DNA of 64,000 bases, taken from Acridotheres tristis. Lineage: Eukaryota; Chordata; Aves; Passeriformes; Sturnidae. Numbering within the stretch: the first letter of the stretch is position 1; each line of letters opens with the position of its first letter. Both the position numbers and the translations under genes were made by a program. The DNA lies in the NCBI GenBank assembly GCA_037013685.1, contig CM072887.1, positions 89,548,347-89,612,346 of the forward strand, in the 5' to 3' direction. Shown here in pieces: positions 24,765-35,994 of this stretch. The notes below the pieces were generated by a model. That model was not told where the DNA came from and did no database searches. It saw nothing but the letters and a program-made list of their open reading frames with translations.

Positions 24765-25270
24765 CATAGGTTCATAGAATTATTAAATTTGGAAAAGACC
24801 TCCATGATCATCAAGTTCAACCTTCAACCAAACAGCACCATCTCAACTAAATTATAGCACTGTCATGTTCAGTCGCTTCTTGAATATTTCCAAGCAAAGA
24901 GACTTCCCAGCCCCAGTGGGAAGCCTGTTCCGATTCCACCTTTCAGTGACAAAATTCTTCCTGATGTCCAGCCCGAACTTTCCCAAGCACATCTTGGGAC
25001 CAATTCCTCTTGTCCTGTCCCTTGGTTGCTTGGGAGAAGAAGCCAGGCCCCACCTGGCAACAACCTCCTCTCAGACAGTTCTAGAGAGTGATGAGGTCTC
25101 CCCTGAGCCTCCTTTTCTCCAGGCTGAACACCCCCAGCTCTCTCAGCTGCTCCTCATTTGATTTATGCTCCAGACCCTTCACCAACTCAGTCTTCTCTGA
25201 ATATGCTCCAACACCTCCATGTCTTTCTTGAAGTGAGGGGTGGAGAACAGAGGATTAGAGGTACAGCCTC
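24765..25270 (-). mobile_element. CR1 3-prime fragment, antisense
   Basis: This is a clear CR1 LINE copy inserted antisense. The plus strand begins with the reversed tail and 3-prime UTR ('ttcatagaattattaaa' at 24771-24787, then 'ggaaaagacctccatgatca'). It continues through 'aaattcttcctgatgtccag' (24952-24971) and 'ttgtcctgtcccttgg' (25009-25024) and ends near 25270 in the C-terminal region of ORF2. It is 5-prime truncated, the usual state of LINE copies. Frames of 98 and 64 codons on opposite strands lie within it and are not genes. Confidence 0.88.
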
Positions 25271-26502
25271 AGTTTTTGCATAATATTACAGAGATACTGA
25301 AACCTATAGTTGACAGTAGACCCAAATGGCAGGAAAACTGTATCAATTGGAATACTCTTTTACTGCTACAGTGCTAGGCTGAATATTCTTTTAGGCTAAA
25401 GTGTCTCTGATTTATCTTCACTGTACATTGAAAAGAAAACTTAATCAGTATCTTTGGTGATCAGAGAAGCACAACTAAAAGCTGCTTCACTGAAAAGACT
25501 TCTTGAGTTCTACAGTCAATTGTCATCTCAGAATACTTCCTGAGCTTGTTTTCTAAATATGCAGAGTTCAATTGTGTATGTTTTCATTGTATACACATAG
25601 GTTTTAATTTTCACAGAAGTCCACAAAAAGATCAAGTAGGTTACATTGCTGTTTTTGTTCTTTCCTGTCCTCCCACAGGCTAAACTTTCTGAAATGCAGA
25701 TAACTTGTCTGTCATTTCAGACTGTTTGAATCTCATCTCTCCAGAGACAAGTTGAACATATTTAACTTAAATATATCACCCAGATCTGGCTGAGTATACC
25801 ATCATTGCTGGTTAGACCACAATGCCTGTATTGCATTGCTTTCCTGAAATAAAAAGCCCTAATTCCTGAATTTTTACATTCTCCTCAAAACATTTCTGTG
25901 TGATAGCCATCTTACCACAGCAAGAAAGAGCAGTGCTGGTGCTCAGAACACTCTGTCAATATTTTGTGCCTTTGACTTGATGAATCATCCATTTTATTGA
26001 CGTGAAAAGAGCAATAATTTCCATTCATTTCAGAGGACCATTTTTGTACGTGTAACACCTCTTTTTGGATAGTGTTTTTTTTAGTTCATGTGAGGCCAGA
26101 AGCTTCAGGCCCATCTATGAAGACTGTTTTGCTGAACACAGTTCCATCATCAGCACCACAACATTTGAATAGTTATACCCAGTGAATAATGCGTTTTCTT
26201 TCAAAAATCCTCAATGAACTTATTTTTCCTTATTTGTTTGTGTGGTTTTTTTTTCTTTAATTTTTTATTTTTAAGTATTCATTATTTTTTATTCACTATT
26301 TGCTATTTAGTATTTAGTCATTGGAGTCTTTAGTGTTTCCAGGTCATCACTGCACAAAACTTCAGAAAATGCTCTACCTTTTAAATAAAAGAAGCTCTGC
26401 CTTTTGAGCAACATCAGAAGAAAACTCATGTTTGATCTAGTTCTAGTATCTGATTTTTTTTTATTTGACCCTTTTTTCCCTAATTCATTTTGATCCTTGA
26501 TA
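25271..26502. other. Unique sequence between two CR1 copies
   Basis: AT-rich, with T-rich stretches near 26240-26310. No gene, RNA or repeat is recognised. Confidence 0.5.
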
Positions 26503-27435
26503 TAGAATCATAGAATTGTTTAGGTTGGAAAAGACCTTCAAGACAATTGAGTTCAACTGTCAACACAGCACTGCCAAGGCCACCACTAAACCACACCTCC
26601 AAGTGCCACAACTGTGTATCTTTTAAATGCCTCCATGGATGGTGACTTAGCTACTTCCCTTTGCAGCCTGTTCCAGTGCTTCACAATCCTTTCTGTGAAG
26701 GAAGTTTTTAGCATATCTAATCTAAATGTCCTTTGGTGCAATTTGCTATTTCCTCTCTGTATTCATAACAACATTTTTTATTGTCTTTTGCATCAGTGGC
26801 CAGATTAAATTCTAGCTGGGATTTGGCTCTTCCAATTTTCTCCCTGCACAACCTTATGACATCTTGGAATCCTCCAGAGTTGTCTTCCTCTTCTTCCCAA
26901 AGATCATAAAATCTCTTTTTCTTTCCTGAGTTCCAGCCAACTTGTTCCCCAGCAACTTATCTTTCAGCACACAGGGACAGCCTGCTCCTGATCTTTAAGA
27001 TTTCTCCCTTGAGGAATGTCCATCCTTCCTGTCCTTCAGGTCTGCCTCCTAAGGGACTCTGCTACCCAGACTGCTAAACAGGCCAAAGTCTGACCTCCAC
27101 AAGTCCAAGGTAGCAATTCTGTTGAACCTCCTCCTTATTTCCCCAAGAATAAAAAAATTCATCGTTTTGTGAACTCTGTGCCAGAGAGGCCTCCGACCAT
27201 CACATCACCCACCAGTCCTCCTCTGTTCATTAACAGCACTCCCAGTGTGGTTGGCACATTCCCTAGCTATGTCAGGAAGATCTCTTCCATACCACAGGAT
27301 CTTCTGGACTGTTTTCTCTCTGGTGGGTTGTTTTTCCAGCAGATATCTGATAAATTGAAGTCCCCCATGAGAACAAGGATTAGCAAATGGGAAACTTGTT
27401 TGGAGCTGCTCTGCAATAATTTCTGAGTGTTCAGG
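26503..27435 (-). mobile_element. CR1 copy with reverse transcriptase deleted, antisense
   Basis: An antisense CR1 begins with its reversed 3-prime end ('tagaatcatagaattgttta' from 26503) and 3-prime UTR. At about 26755-26765 it jumps directly from the 3-prime UTR/C-terminal zone to sequence that lies before the reverse-transcriptase domain ('ggccagattaaattctag', 26799-26816). It then continues through the endonuclease-side region to about 27435. The whole polymerase core is therefore missing, by internal deletion or by joining of two fragments. No intact frame remains; the 85-codon plus-strand frame at 27169-27426 is antisense noise. Confidence 0.8.
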
Positions 27436-28407
27436 TCAGGTTTTTTGGAAGGTTTTGAGCCTTTGCATTAAAAGACAGAAATGAGAGGTTTTGTGATTTG
27501 CTGTCTTTAACTTCTGGTCTTAGGAGGGTTCCCAGCTACCTTTCAGCATCCTTAGAGAAGGCAGCCTGACACAGAAAGAACACCTTTGCATCTCTGCTCA
27601 GCTACATAGGAAATATTTCCCATGTGTGAAAGAGTTAATACCAAGCAGCTAACTTGGTGTCTTGTCCTCTGGGTGCATGATATGGTGGGAATCCAGAAAA
27701 AAAGTAATTACTAATATTTAATCTCAGTTTATAACTCAGAAGGAGATTTGAGAAACTTCTTAAAACATATGTACTCAGAAGACTCAGGTTATGTATTTAA
27801 AATGGTATTGATAAGGAGCAATTTAGTCAGTATATTGAACTGATTATTGACACATTTTCACAAGACTGCACTTTTTAGTAAATCAGGAGATTTGTTCTCT
27901 TTTAAAGACACAAAAAGAATGGTTCAAGTTATGTCAGAGCACAGGAAGCAAGGGAAAATTTGATATCATTGCCTGTGAAAACATTGAGCTGAGAAACTAT
28001 TCTGAAGAAGGACAGAAATGTTCCTGGTATGCAGGAGGATCAAAAGAACTCTCCTGCAGGTCTCAAAATGAACACTTGCTCCGTGGAGAGTAATTATTTT
28101 GGAACAGCCAGCTGAGGAACAGGACCTTGTGGGACCAGAAGAAGTTACAACTAGCTTCATTATAATCAGAAGATCAAAAGATTTTAAGATAGAGGAGCAT
28201 GCCAGCTGCTCTCTCAGGAAATACTGTCCCTTTGTTACAATAGCTTAACAATTTCATTTTGAGAAGGCTGTTATATACCTATATATGATTTGTATCTGAG
28301 TCATAAAAGCTGCAGGTACCTGAACATAGTCAGACTTACTGAGAAAGTGCCTTCTCCCCTGAAGTAAGGTTACCCAGGTGTTAGTTGAGTAGAAGAAAAA
28401 CAGAAAT
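27436..28407. other. Unique sequence, no gene seen
   Basis: AT-rich, with nothing recognised apart from short frames on both strands. Confidence 0.5.
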
Positions 28408-28822
28408 AAACTGGAGCAAGATTGGCCAGGAGCTGGAACAATTTCCTTGCGAAAAGAGACTGAGGGAGTCTGAGCTTGTTGAGCCTGAAGAGAGATGGCT
28501 CTGGGAGGGATCTTAATGCTGTCCTCAACTATCTAATGGAAGGCAATAAGAGACAAAAGAGACAGACTCTTAAAGGAAGAATGAGAGATAATGGACAAGA
28601 GCTGGAAGATGGCAGATGCTGGATCAATATTAGGAAAAAGCTCACCAAGAATGTGATCAAACACTGTAATGCATTCCCAAAGAGGCTGAGGGGTCTCCAT
28701 TCTTCAATATATTCAAAGCTCATTTGGAGAAGTCCATGAGCAGCCAGCACTAAGGGAACCTGCACTAAGCAAAGGAACTTAAATTGCTAAAGGTCCTTCC
28801 AACCGACATAATTCTGTGGGTG
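28408..28822 (+). mobile_element. CR1 3-prime fragment, sense
   Basis: A sense-strand CR1 3-prime part. It starts around 'ctggagcaagattggccagg' and contains 'gagactgagggagtctgagc' (28457-28476). It ends in the 3-prime UTR with 'aaggtccttccaacc' (28789-28803) and 'attctgtggg'. The terminal 8-base repeats have decayed. The 87-codon frame (28476-28739) and the 78-codon antisense frame lie within it and are not genes. The element ends 38 bases before an LTR inserted in the opposite orientation. Confidence 0.85.
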
Positions 28823-28859
28823 TAAGCTGTGGGTTACAATACAAATCCACAGGATCAAT

Positions 28860-29355
28860 TGTGTAGTGTTTTTACCTTGGCTGGCTGCCTGACCCCCAGT
28901 CTTTTCCTCTTTTCTCCCTTCTCAACAGAACAGGGGCAGAAAATAAAACAGAAAATCTCATGGAATGAGATAAGTCAATTTAATAGCCATTACTTCCCAT
29001 TGGCAGGCAGATGTCCAGGCTCCACACCTATAGCAGTTGCTTCGAACCAAAGAGCATACCCGCAACTGTACCCACATTTGCCTCCTTGCCCTCAGCAGCT
29101 GATTGCAATGTCATATGGCATGGAATGTCTCTTATGTCAATCTGGGTCAGCTGTCCTAGATGTGTCCCCTCAGCCTTTTGCTCACTCCCAGCCTACTGGC
29201 CTTTGGAGGGGAAGGAAAGCCTCCATGCAGTGCAAGCACTGCTCAGAAAAAGCCAACACATCGGTGTGTTCTCAATACTATTTTAGCTACAAATGCACAG
29301 CACAATATGGGATACTATGAGGAAATTTAACTCCATCTTAGCCAGAGACACTACA
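28860..29355 (-). mobile_element. Solo LTR, ERVL-like, minus strand
   Basis: About 496 bp in the order of a bird ERVL-type LTR read on the minus strand. The plus-strand left edge TGTGTAGTG with 'accttggctggctgcc' (28873-28888) is the LTR 3-prime end. 'tcatggaatgagataagtc' (28959-28977) corresponds to the R/U5 region. 'gaggaaatttaactcca' (29320-29336) is the U3 start, ending ..CTACA at 29355. The ends fit TG..CA. I see no convincing target-site duplication and no adjoining internal sequence, so it is probably a solo LTR. Plus-strand frames of 163 and 91 codons inside it (28829-29320) are chance antisense frames. Confidence 0.7.
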
Positions 29356-31261
29356 CTGGAATATAACTGTGCAGGATACAGACTTGTTGCTTGAAAGGGA
29401 CGTCCACAGGGATGCAGGGATGGATAAAAGAATACAGCTTACCCTGAACTGTGCCAATGCTGTTGTTAAAATAGTTCTACTTATTTTTATTTCTATACAA
29501 TTGACCTGACATTAATGCACAGTTGAAGCTGACTTTAGAATGTACATGCAAGAGAAGACAATTAAATACTGTTCTCCCAAAGTGCTATGCAATGACTAAA
29601 ATTTAACTGAAAGAATTTGGACATGCCAAGGATAAATTACCTAGGAAAACTCCCTAGAATTAACTGAGTTTTTTCCACATGTTTGTATTGATTGCACTGC
29701 TTAAATGGTGAGAACTGCAGAACAGCAAATCCAATTAACAATTTTTAAAATAAACAAATAGGTTTTGGTGGCCAAAGCTTGTTTTTAATATTTTTCCTCC
29801 AAGGTCTGCTTCCCAGCTTTAATGCATAATCCTCAAATGTACATTTAGTGATAATTCAGGAGATCTACCTATCAACTGCTTCTGAATTTTCTATAGCACA
29901 ATGGGTGTTATTTATCTTAGTCTTCTCAGCTTTAAGGTGCACCTCCGTAACTCTCTCTGCTCTTCTGCCTTCCTGACAGTTTAGTTTTCACAGAGGTGCT
30001 TCTATGCAGCCAGAAACAGTAGATTTGTTCAAACAGAAAAAAAACAACCTGGCACCTGATTGAGAGAACTGGTTTAGATGGGCTGTCTAGCAAGCAGAAC
30101 ACACACTAGGGGTCTCTGATTACACATCAGACTTCTCCACAACATTTCCTGAAGAATGGAGGCAGAAAGTAAAAAAAAAACCACAACATCAACCACCACA
30201 AACTGTATTTTTGAGGGGCATTTTCACTCTCTTTCCTAAGGACAGTGAGCTGATATCTGGTGAAGAAGGAACTCTGACTTGCTGAATACAGATTAGTTCT
30301 TAATGAACAGGGTATGGAGTGTGAGTGATAAGATCTATAGAGAGTCTGCAGAAGAAGCAATTGTTAAAGACAAAATAAAAGGCATTAAGATCTATAGAAC
30401 TGAATTATCTGAGTTATGAGGTAGATAGATGAAACCAGCTGTTTCTTGTTCTACTATCCAGGTGGAAGACAATTTTCACTTTTCATTATTCAGACAGGTA
30501 AAATTCAGACAAAGTTTATTGATGACTAGTTCATACTAATTTGTTCTGTTGCCAATTTTTTTAGCTTAAACTAAATCTCTCCCTCTCATCTGTGACCCTG
30601 ATGATTTTACAGACTGATTCCTATATTCTATACCCAGAATTAAATGTGTCCTTTCCAAACATAAGGTCTCCATTCAGTTGCCAGTTCTTAGAAAGATTTC
30701 TCTGCACATTCCAGTCTAAATTAATCTCTCTTGAAATGGATGAACAAAACTATGCTGTATATGAGTGATCACTAATGGTTTAAACAATAGTAACGATTGC
30801 AAGATGAAATCAGACTAGCATTGAGAAGCTTTTCAAGGTGTTTAATTCAGGTGGCTGAGTTAAAAAAAAGCATTCTCTAATCATAGCAGAAGTAATTTTT
30901 GGCTTTTCTTGAGTCAAATGCCTTGGATGAACTGGTAGTGTAAAATTAAAAGAAAAAAAAAGTATTTTGACACTAGGACTTTCTCTACTGAAATATTTCA
31001 GGTGACAAGGTGAAAATAAGAGTCCCAAACCAATCTTTATGTCTAAAGTTTCAATAGGAACACTATTTGGACCAAGCAAAGAAGAAGAAATTGAGGATTA
31101 TTAGATAAAATGCTTTTATTGTGTTAGAAAATGTTTCTGTATGAAAAAGTATTTTGCCACGCTTTGCATTATGTGATAGGATATGTAGATTGGTGTTAGG
31201 TCACAAACAAAAATAATGAGTAAATGAAGGACCCAGAAATGCTGCTTGGTAGCTGTCTGGA
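29356..31261. other. Unique sequence, no gene seen
   Basis: AT-rich intergenic or intronic DNA. Frames are short and show no domain. Confidence 0.5.
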
Positions 31262-31617
31262 CATGAGCCAGTGTGTGCCCAGGTGGCCAAGAAGGCCAAT
31301 GGCACCCTGGCCTGTGTCAGCAATAGTGTGGCCAGCAGGAGCAGGGCAGGGATTGTCCCCCTGTACTCAGCACTGCTGAGGCCACACCTCGAGTGCTGTG
31401 TCCAGTTCTGGGCCCTCACTGTGAGAAAGACACTGAGGGGCTGGAGATTTTCCAGAGAAAGGCAACAGAGCTGGTGAAGGACCTGGGGCACAAGTTTTGT
31501 GAAGGCCAGCTGAGGGAGCTGGCATTTTTTAGCTTGTTTAGCCATGGCAGGGGGTTGAAACTAGGTGATCTTTAAGGTCCCTTCCAATCCAAACCATTTA
31601 ATGATTTTATATAGTCA
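31262..31617 (+). mobile_element. CR1 copy with internal deletion, sense
   Basis: A sense CR1 fragment. The first part (31271-31477) still translates to the C-terminal part of CR1 ORF2, with residues reading [20 protein letters not shown], downstream of the polymerase core. Near 31542 the sequence skips from the end of ORF2 ('agcttgtttagc') straight into the last part of the 3-prime UTR ('catggcagggggttg', 31543-31557). It finishes with 'aaggtcccttccaatcc' (31575-31591) and a worn tail to about 31617. The missing piece is roughly the proximal 3-prime UTR. It is a dead copy. Confidence 0.85.
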
Positions 31618-33507
31618 TGAATCATTTAAGTCATAATCTTCTTCTTCAAGATAGGACTATTATGGATCTTAATGCCATGGCACTCACTTTATTATGGGTT
31701 TCTTTCCAGACTTTGCAGAAACAGATGATCAAAAAAAGAAACAATAATTTGCTTAATACTCATTCACAGTCTGCTACTGTTACTTTGAGATGACAGGAAA
31801 ATTCCTGAAAAAGTTAAAAAAAAATTAAAAAGCAGAAAAATTAATTTAATATGGTGATTTAATGATGAATGCCTCCATTTTCTATATTAAATAGTTGCAA
31901 TTACCAGTGCTTACATTCAAATATCACATGAATGGCATTAAGAATGGATAGTCAATCCAAGACTAGTCATTGCAATTAAAACTTTTCCTAGGCTTCCTAC
32001 TTAGAAAAATCACGCAGTTCTAGTAGAAATATCAAACAAAATAAAAAAAAAGCTAAGATAATTTAAGTTCTGAAACTGTAAATTTCTGAAACTGTCCCTG
32101 TGAGGGAATTTATTAAACAATATGGCTAAAAAGAGCTTTTGCCACCTCACTCACTGTCATGTTGTACAATTTTAGGGCCTAAAGGATGCTGTGTTGGCAT
32201 TTTGGTTTTGGTCAGGAGATGAGTTATTCGAAACTGAGTTTACTTGCAGAAGTTCTGACTAGTCAAATACGAACACTTTGATATAGACACTGGGTTATTT
32301 TTGCCTTGACTTTTCCTTTAGCATTCCTCTTGATATTAATGGAAACTTGGGTAAAAGCTCTAAATCTAGATGAAGCATAATTGTATGCAATTCTTGTGAT
32401 TTGACATATCTATTGCTACACCATTAGAAAACACCATTATTCCAAATATCTTCCAGCAATTTTCCCTGTGCTCTTTCAGTGTTACTAATTTGTGATTTTC
32501 AGTATGGCTTGTTTTAGTAATATTGACAAGTAGCATATAACCACTCAATCAAGCATATCAAGTCCTTTAATTTGGCCTAATTCAAGCATCAATGAAAGGT
32601 GTGAAGCTTTTACATTTGCTCTACTGAAACTAATGTCCATCAGAAAGCAAATTGATTTTCAGTTTCAATACAAATCAAAATTTCATCACATGAAAAAATG
32701 TCAACCCTGCTAAATTGGAAATGAATGAACAAAGTAAAGCAAGTGCTGAATATCTGCCTCACATTCTCCTTTTCACTCGTGTATAATTTCTAGCCATTTC
32801 AAAGGAATTTTCTAAAAGATGAAAAACCTCAGCCATTTTTTGGTGCTTTGTTGAATACTTCAGACATATCTTTAACTCATATTCTATATTATGGTACTTC
32901 ATATAGGCAAAATGGATTCCTTATAAACATTTCTGTTCTGGCAAATAGCCAAATGCAAGCGAAAAATAAAAAATGAAGTGTGCACAATATTTATCTACCA
33001 AACTGTATATCCCAAATGTGACTCCAGTTTCCATTTCGTGCAAGACACATAGGTGACTTGCACAGAAACAACTTATAAGAGTCTTGAAAATCAAATAAGA
33101 AAGCATGACGATTATGTCTATCCATATAACTCTTATGTGTATAACTCCTATGTTTAAGGAAGCTGTAATTCCCCTAAGAACACTGATTAAGAGACGTCTG
33201 CTTTTGTTCTCTATATTATTAGTGATCTAAGTAATCTTAAACTGTTCTACAACAATTATAGTATAAAGACTGAAAAAATCTAGTATTGCTTTTAGTTAAT
33301 TTTTTAACTTATCTGAAATTCTGCAAGTAATACAAATAGAACAGGGTCAAACATTTAATCCTCGATATCATCTCTCTAACATTTTCAACACATTTATCTT
33401 TTGGCTGTATTTTCTGTGTGTTGATCTATGCCCAGAAATCTACATTGCTTCTAACAGGCTTATGTGCAAGTTGTTAATACCACAGAAACATTTGCTTTAT
33501 AAAACTG
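31618..33507. other. AT-rich unique sequence
   Basis: No gene or recognisable repeat is seen. A run of short minus-strand frames (about 60 codons) reflects low stop density by chance. Confidence 0.5.
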
Positions 33508-34085
33508 TGTCATGGTTTAGGAATTGTATTAGTGCTCTCACTAAAATGAAAAATCACAAGCTGCTCCTCCTCACAATCACTTTCAGTGACAGACAAAAGG
33601 CAGAGATTCCAAGTAGAGATAAGAAGAATTTACTGGAAGTAGCAATACAGTAAGAAAACAAATAGTAACAGCAACAACAGTAAGAACAAAAGTATACAAA
33701 AAGAGGGTGATTCATATCCAAAAGATGCTCACCGACTGACCAACCTGACCTGGAACTGCCTGGCCCTCTGAGACAGAACAAAAGGGCCTCTGGACCCTCT
33801 GCACGAGTGATTCCCCCCAGAGCCCAGGACCATGAAAACCAATGGCAGACAAACCCTCTGGTCAGGACTCCGGCAGAGTTACCCCACTGCTCCCCTGGAA
33901 AGGACAAAACGAGCCATATGTTTCCTCCACCTGAAGCCATGCCCATCTTCTCAGGAGTGAGAATCCCCTTCTCCCAGCCCCAGACATGGTGCCAGGGGCA
34001 CAGAACAACTACCTAGACAGGTCCACATGGCTCTAGGCTCCACCCCCTCATGTCCTTGGCTGAAATTAGGACAAGATCTACAACA
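33508..34085 (-). mobile_element. Solo LTR, family uncertain, minus strand
   Basis: About 578 bp bounded by TGTCATGGTTTAGG (33508-33521) and ..GATCTACAACA (ending 34085). Read on the minus strand it starts TGTTGTAGATC and ends CTAAACCATGACA, like many avian LTRs. The right half is GC-richer (U3-like) and the left half AT-richer with an AGTAAATT-type signal in place of AATAAA, which supports the minus orientation. No matching direct repeat flanks the ends and no viral coding sequence adjoins. A 130-codon minus-strand frame (33554-33946) lies inside it with no domain I recognise. Confidence 0.55.
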
Positions 34086-35971
34086 ATGGGTTGCAACAAT
34101 GTGCAATGTCTGTAGGGCACTGTTCATTTCTGCAGAAACTAAACTATTAAGCTAATTTTCTTTAATTAAGTCTGCCCTGTCCAAGATTTTCCCAGGAAAT
34201 CTCTACACTGAATCAGTGTCTTCATGGCCTTCATGTTTATTTGCCATCCTGTGATATTTTTAAGTACCACTTCCCAATTATTTCTAAGAAGGGCAACTTA
34301 GAATAGTGTGCATTGCCTAAGCAGTGTTAGAACCCTCAACAGATTCACCAGCTGTAGAATATCCATCCTTCTTTATGTGGTATTCATAAGACATCACAAT
34401 CTAGTAGAGTTACATCAGGATAAAACATGCATAAGAAAGGTCTGATCCTCATCCCTGTTTAAATTTTATTTATCATGTCCTTCTCCTTGACTTCTACAAA
34501 TCTAGTTGATTTTCAGATGAAAAAATTTCTATCGAAACATTTAACTGTCATCAAATATAGATCTATATTCACACACTGATTAATTTATAACTCAGTTTGC
34601 ATCTTCAGCTCAGCTAGTTCTGTCTCTGAGCCTCAGGTAGACTCTTCTTGAAATGTTTTCTTTTCATTTTATAGATCTTAAACTCTAAATCTAAATTAAG
34701 ATTTTAAATTTAAATCATGCTAAAACTGGAACAGGGTTTAGCCATCCTCCAGCCCCATCTCTTTCTACCATTCTTAATTGCAACATAATTGAGAAGCACC
34801 TGAAATTACACACATACTTGCTGAAAATGTTCTGCAAGATGTTTTTACACATGATACACAACAAGTTATTTGCTGTTATATTCTCCTAAGACATGTGGAA
34901 AAACTGGCTTTCAAAAAATCCCAAGACGAGAACCTAGACCTTATTTGTCTCAATTCTTGCATAAGTGATCTACAATCGAACTTTTCAATGTAAGATGGGC
35001 AGAGCCACCCTTACAGAAGACTGGAAATAAAGGCAAAAGAAGATTCACATTGTCTTTGGAGGCGTACCTGCAGTTGTTTGCTTTGGAGAAAGGATACTTA
35101 ATCATAAGTGAATGAAGATACTTGGTCCAAAGACTTGGCCATATTTATAGGAGTTGGGATGCCCTTAAAATTTCCAGTTAGTTACTGGAATTGATCTGCC
35201 ACTCAGTGTGCAAACAACTTTTAGACTCTCCTTTAGAAACTGATACATACAAGTGTATGTATGCGAGGTCTTTCACAGGCAGACAGGAATTTTCCACCTA
35301 CCAGCTTTCTGAGACACACAGCTATCAGCCCAATCTTAGCCAGAATCTCTGTGGCCCCACTAGAGCCAGTCCAACCCTGTCTGACTTGAATTTTCCTGAC
35401 ACTTTGATGGGATGTAGTCCTTAGCCTGTGTGAATTTGAAATCTTCTTGTCCTCATAGATGTTTTCTAAAATTCAGTGGTAGTAGGTACTGTGTTTCCTT
35501 TCAGAGGTCATGTACACACGGGTAAGATCAGACTGACTCCAAGCACTATTAAGGAAAGGAGAGTCTCTTCCACAGCATCCATTGTTCCTTTCCTCATGCT
35601 GCTGTAAACAGAAATGCTGAGTCTCATCTCCAACACACATCTCGATTTCCTCTGATAGGAATTATCTGGCTTTGGGTTAATTCTAATTTCTTCCTGGGGC
35701 ATCATATTCAATTTTTCCTGAATTTCTTTTTTTGGTAGAAAGTAATCTCTGAATGGAAATAAAAACAGTAAATGTAGGTTATTTAAAATCCAGTCATGAT
35801 CTCCCTATTTTAGAAGCTCATGACTGTAGACTAGTTGTCTATTGCAACAGCATTTCATTAGCTTGAACTGGAAAGGGCAAGAATATTGTGTGCCTGTCAA
35901 ATCTGAACAGGAGGAAGCTATTTGTGCTGGTTTTGATATGCTTCCTTCTAAAGGAAGTGGGAAGAGACCCG
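34086..35971. other. Unique sequence, no gene seen
   Basis: Nothing recognised. A 77-codon frame at 35191-35424 is not supported by any domain. Confidence 0.5.
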
Positions 35972-35994
35972 CTTTGAACTTTGAACTTTGACAA
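35972..35994 (-). promoter_or_regulatory. DR1-like nuclear receptor motif array
   Basis: TGAACT half-sites lie at 35975-35980 and 35982-35987, one base apart, followed by a third, weaker TGACAA at 35989-35994. On the minus strand this reads AGTTCA-A-AGTTCA, the direct-repeat-spaced-by-one arrangement bound by HNF4, PPAR/RXR and related receptors. The motif is seen; binding is not shown. An inverted repeat CTTCCTT/AAGGAAG lies just upstream (35941-35957). Confidence 0.3.

Noticed and set aside
28829..29320. 163-codon plus-strand frame, the longest in the window
   Set aside because: It lies antisense across an LTR and follows the repeat boundaries, so it is not a gene.
33554..33946. 130-codon minus-strand frame
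   Set aside because: It is contained in an LTR and has no domain; low-complexity Tyr/Cys/Ser stretches come from a CA-rich tract.
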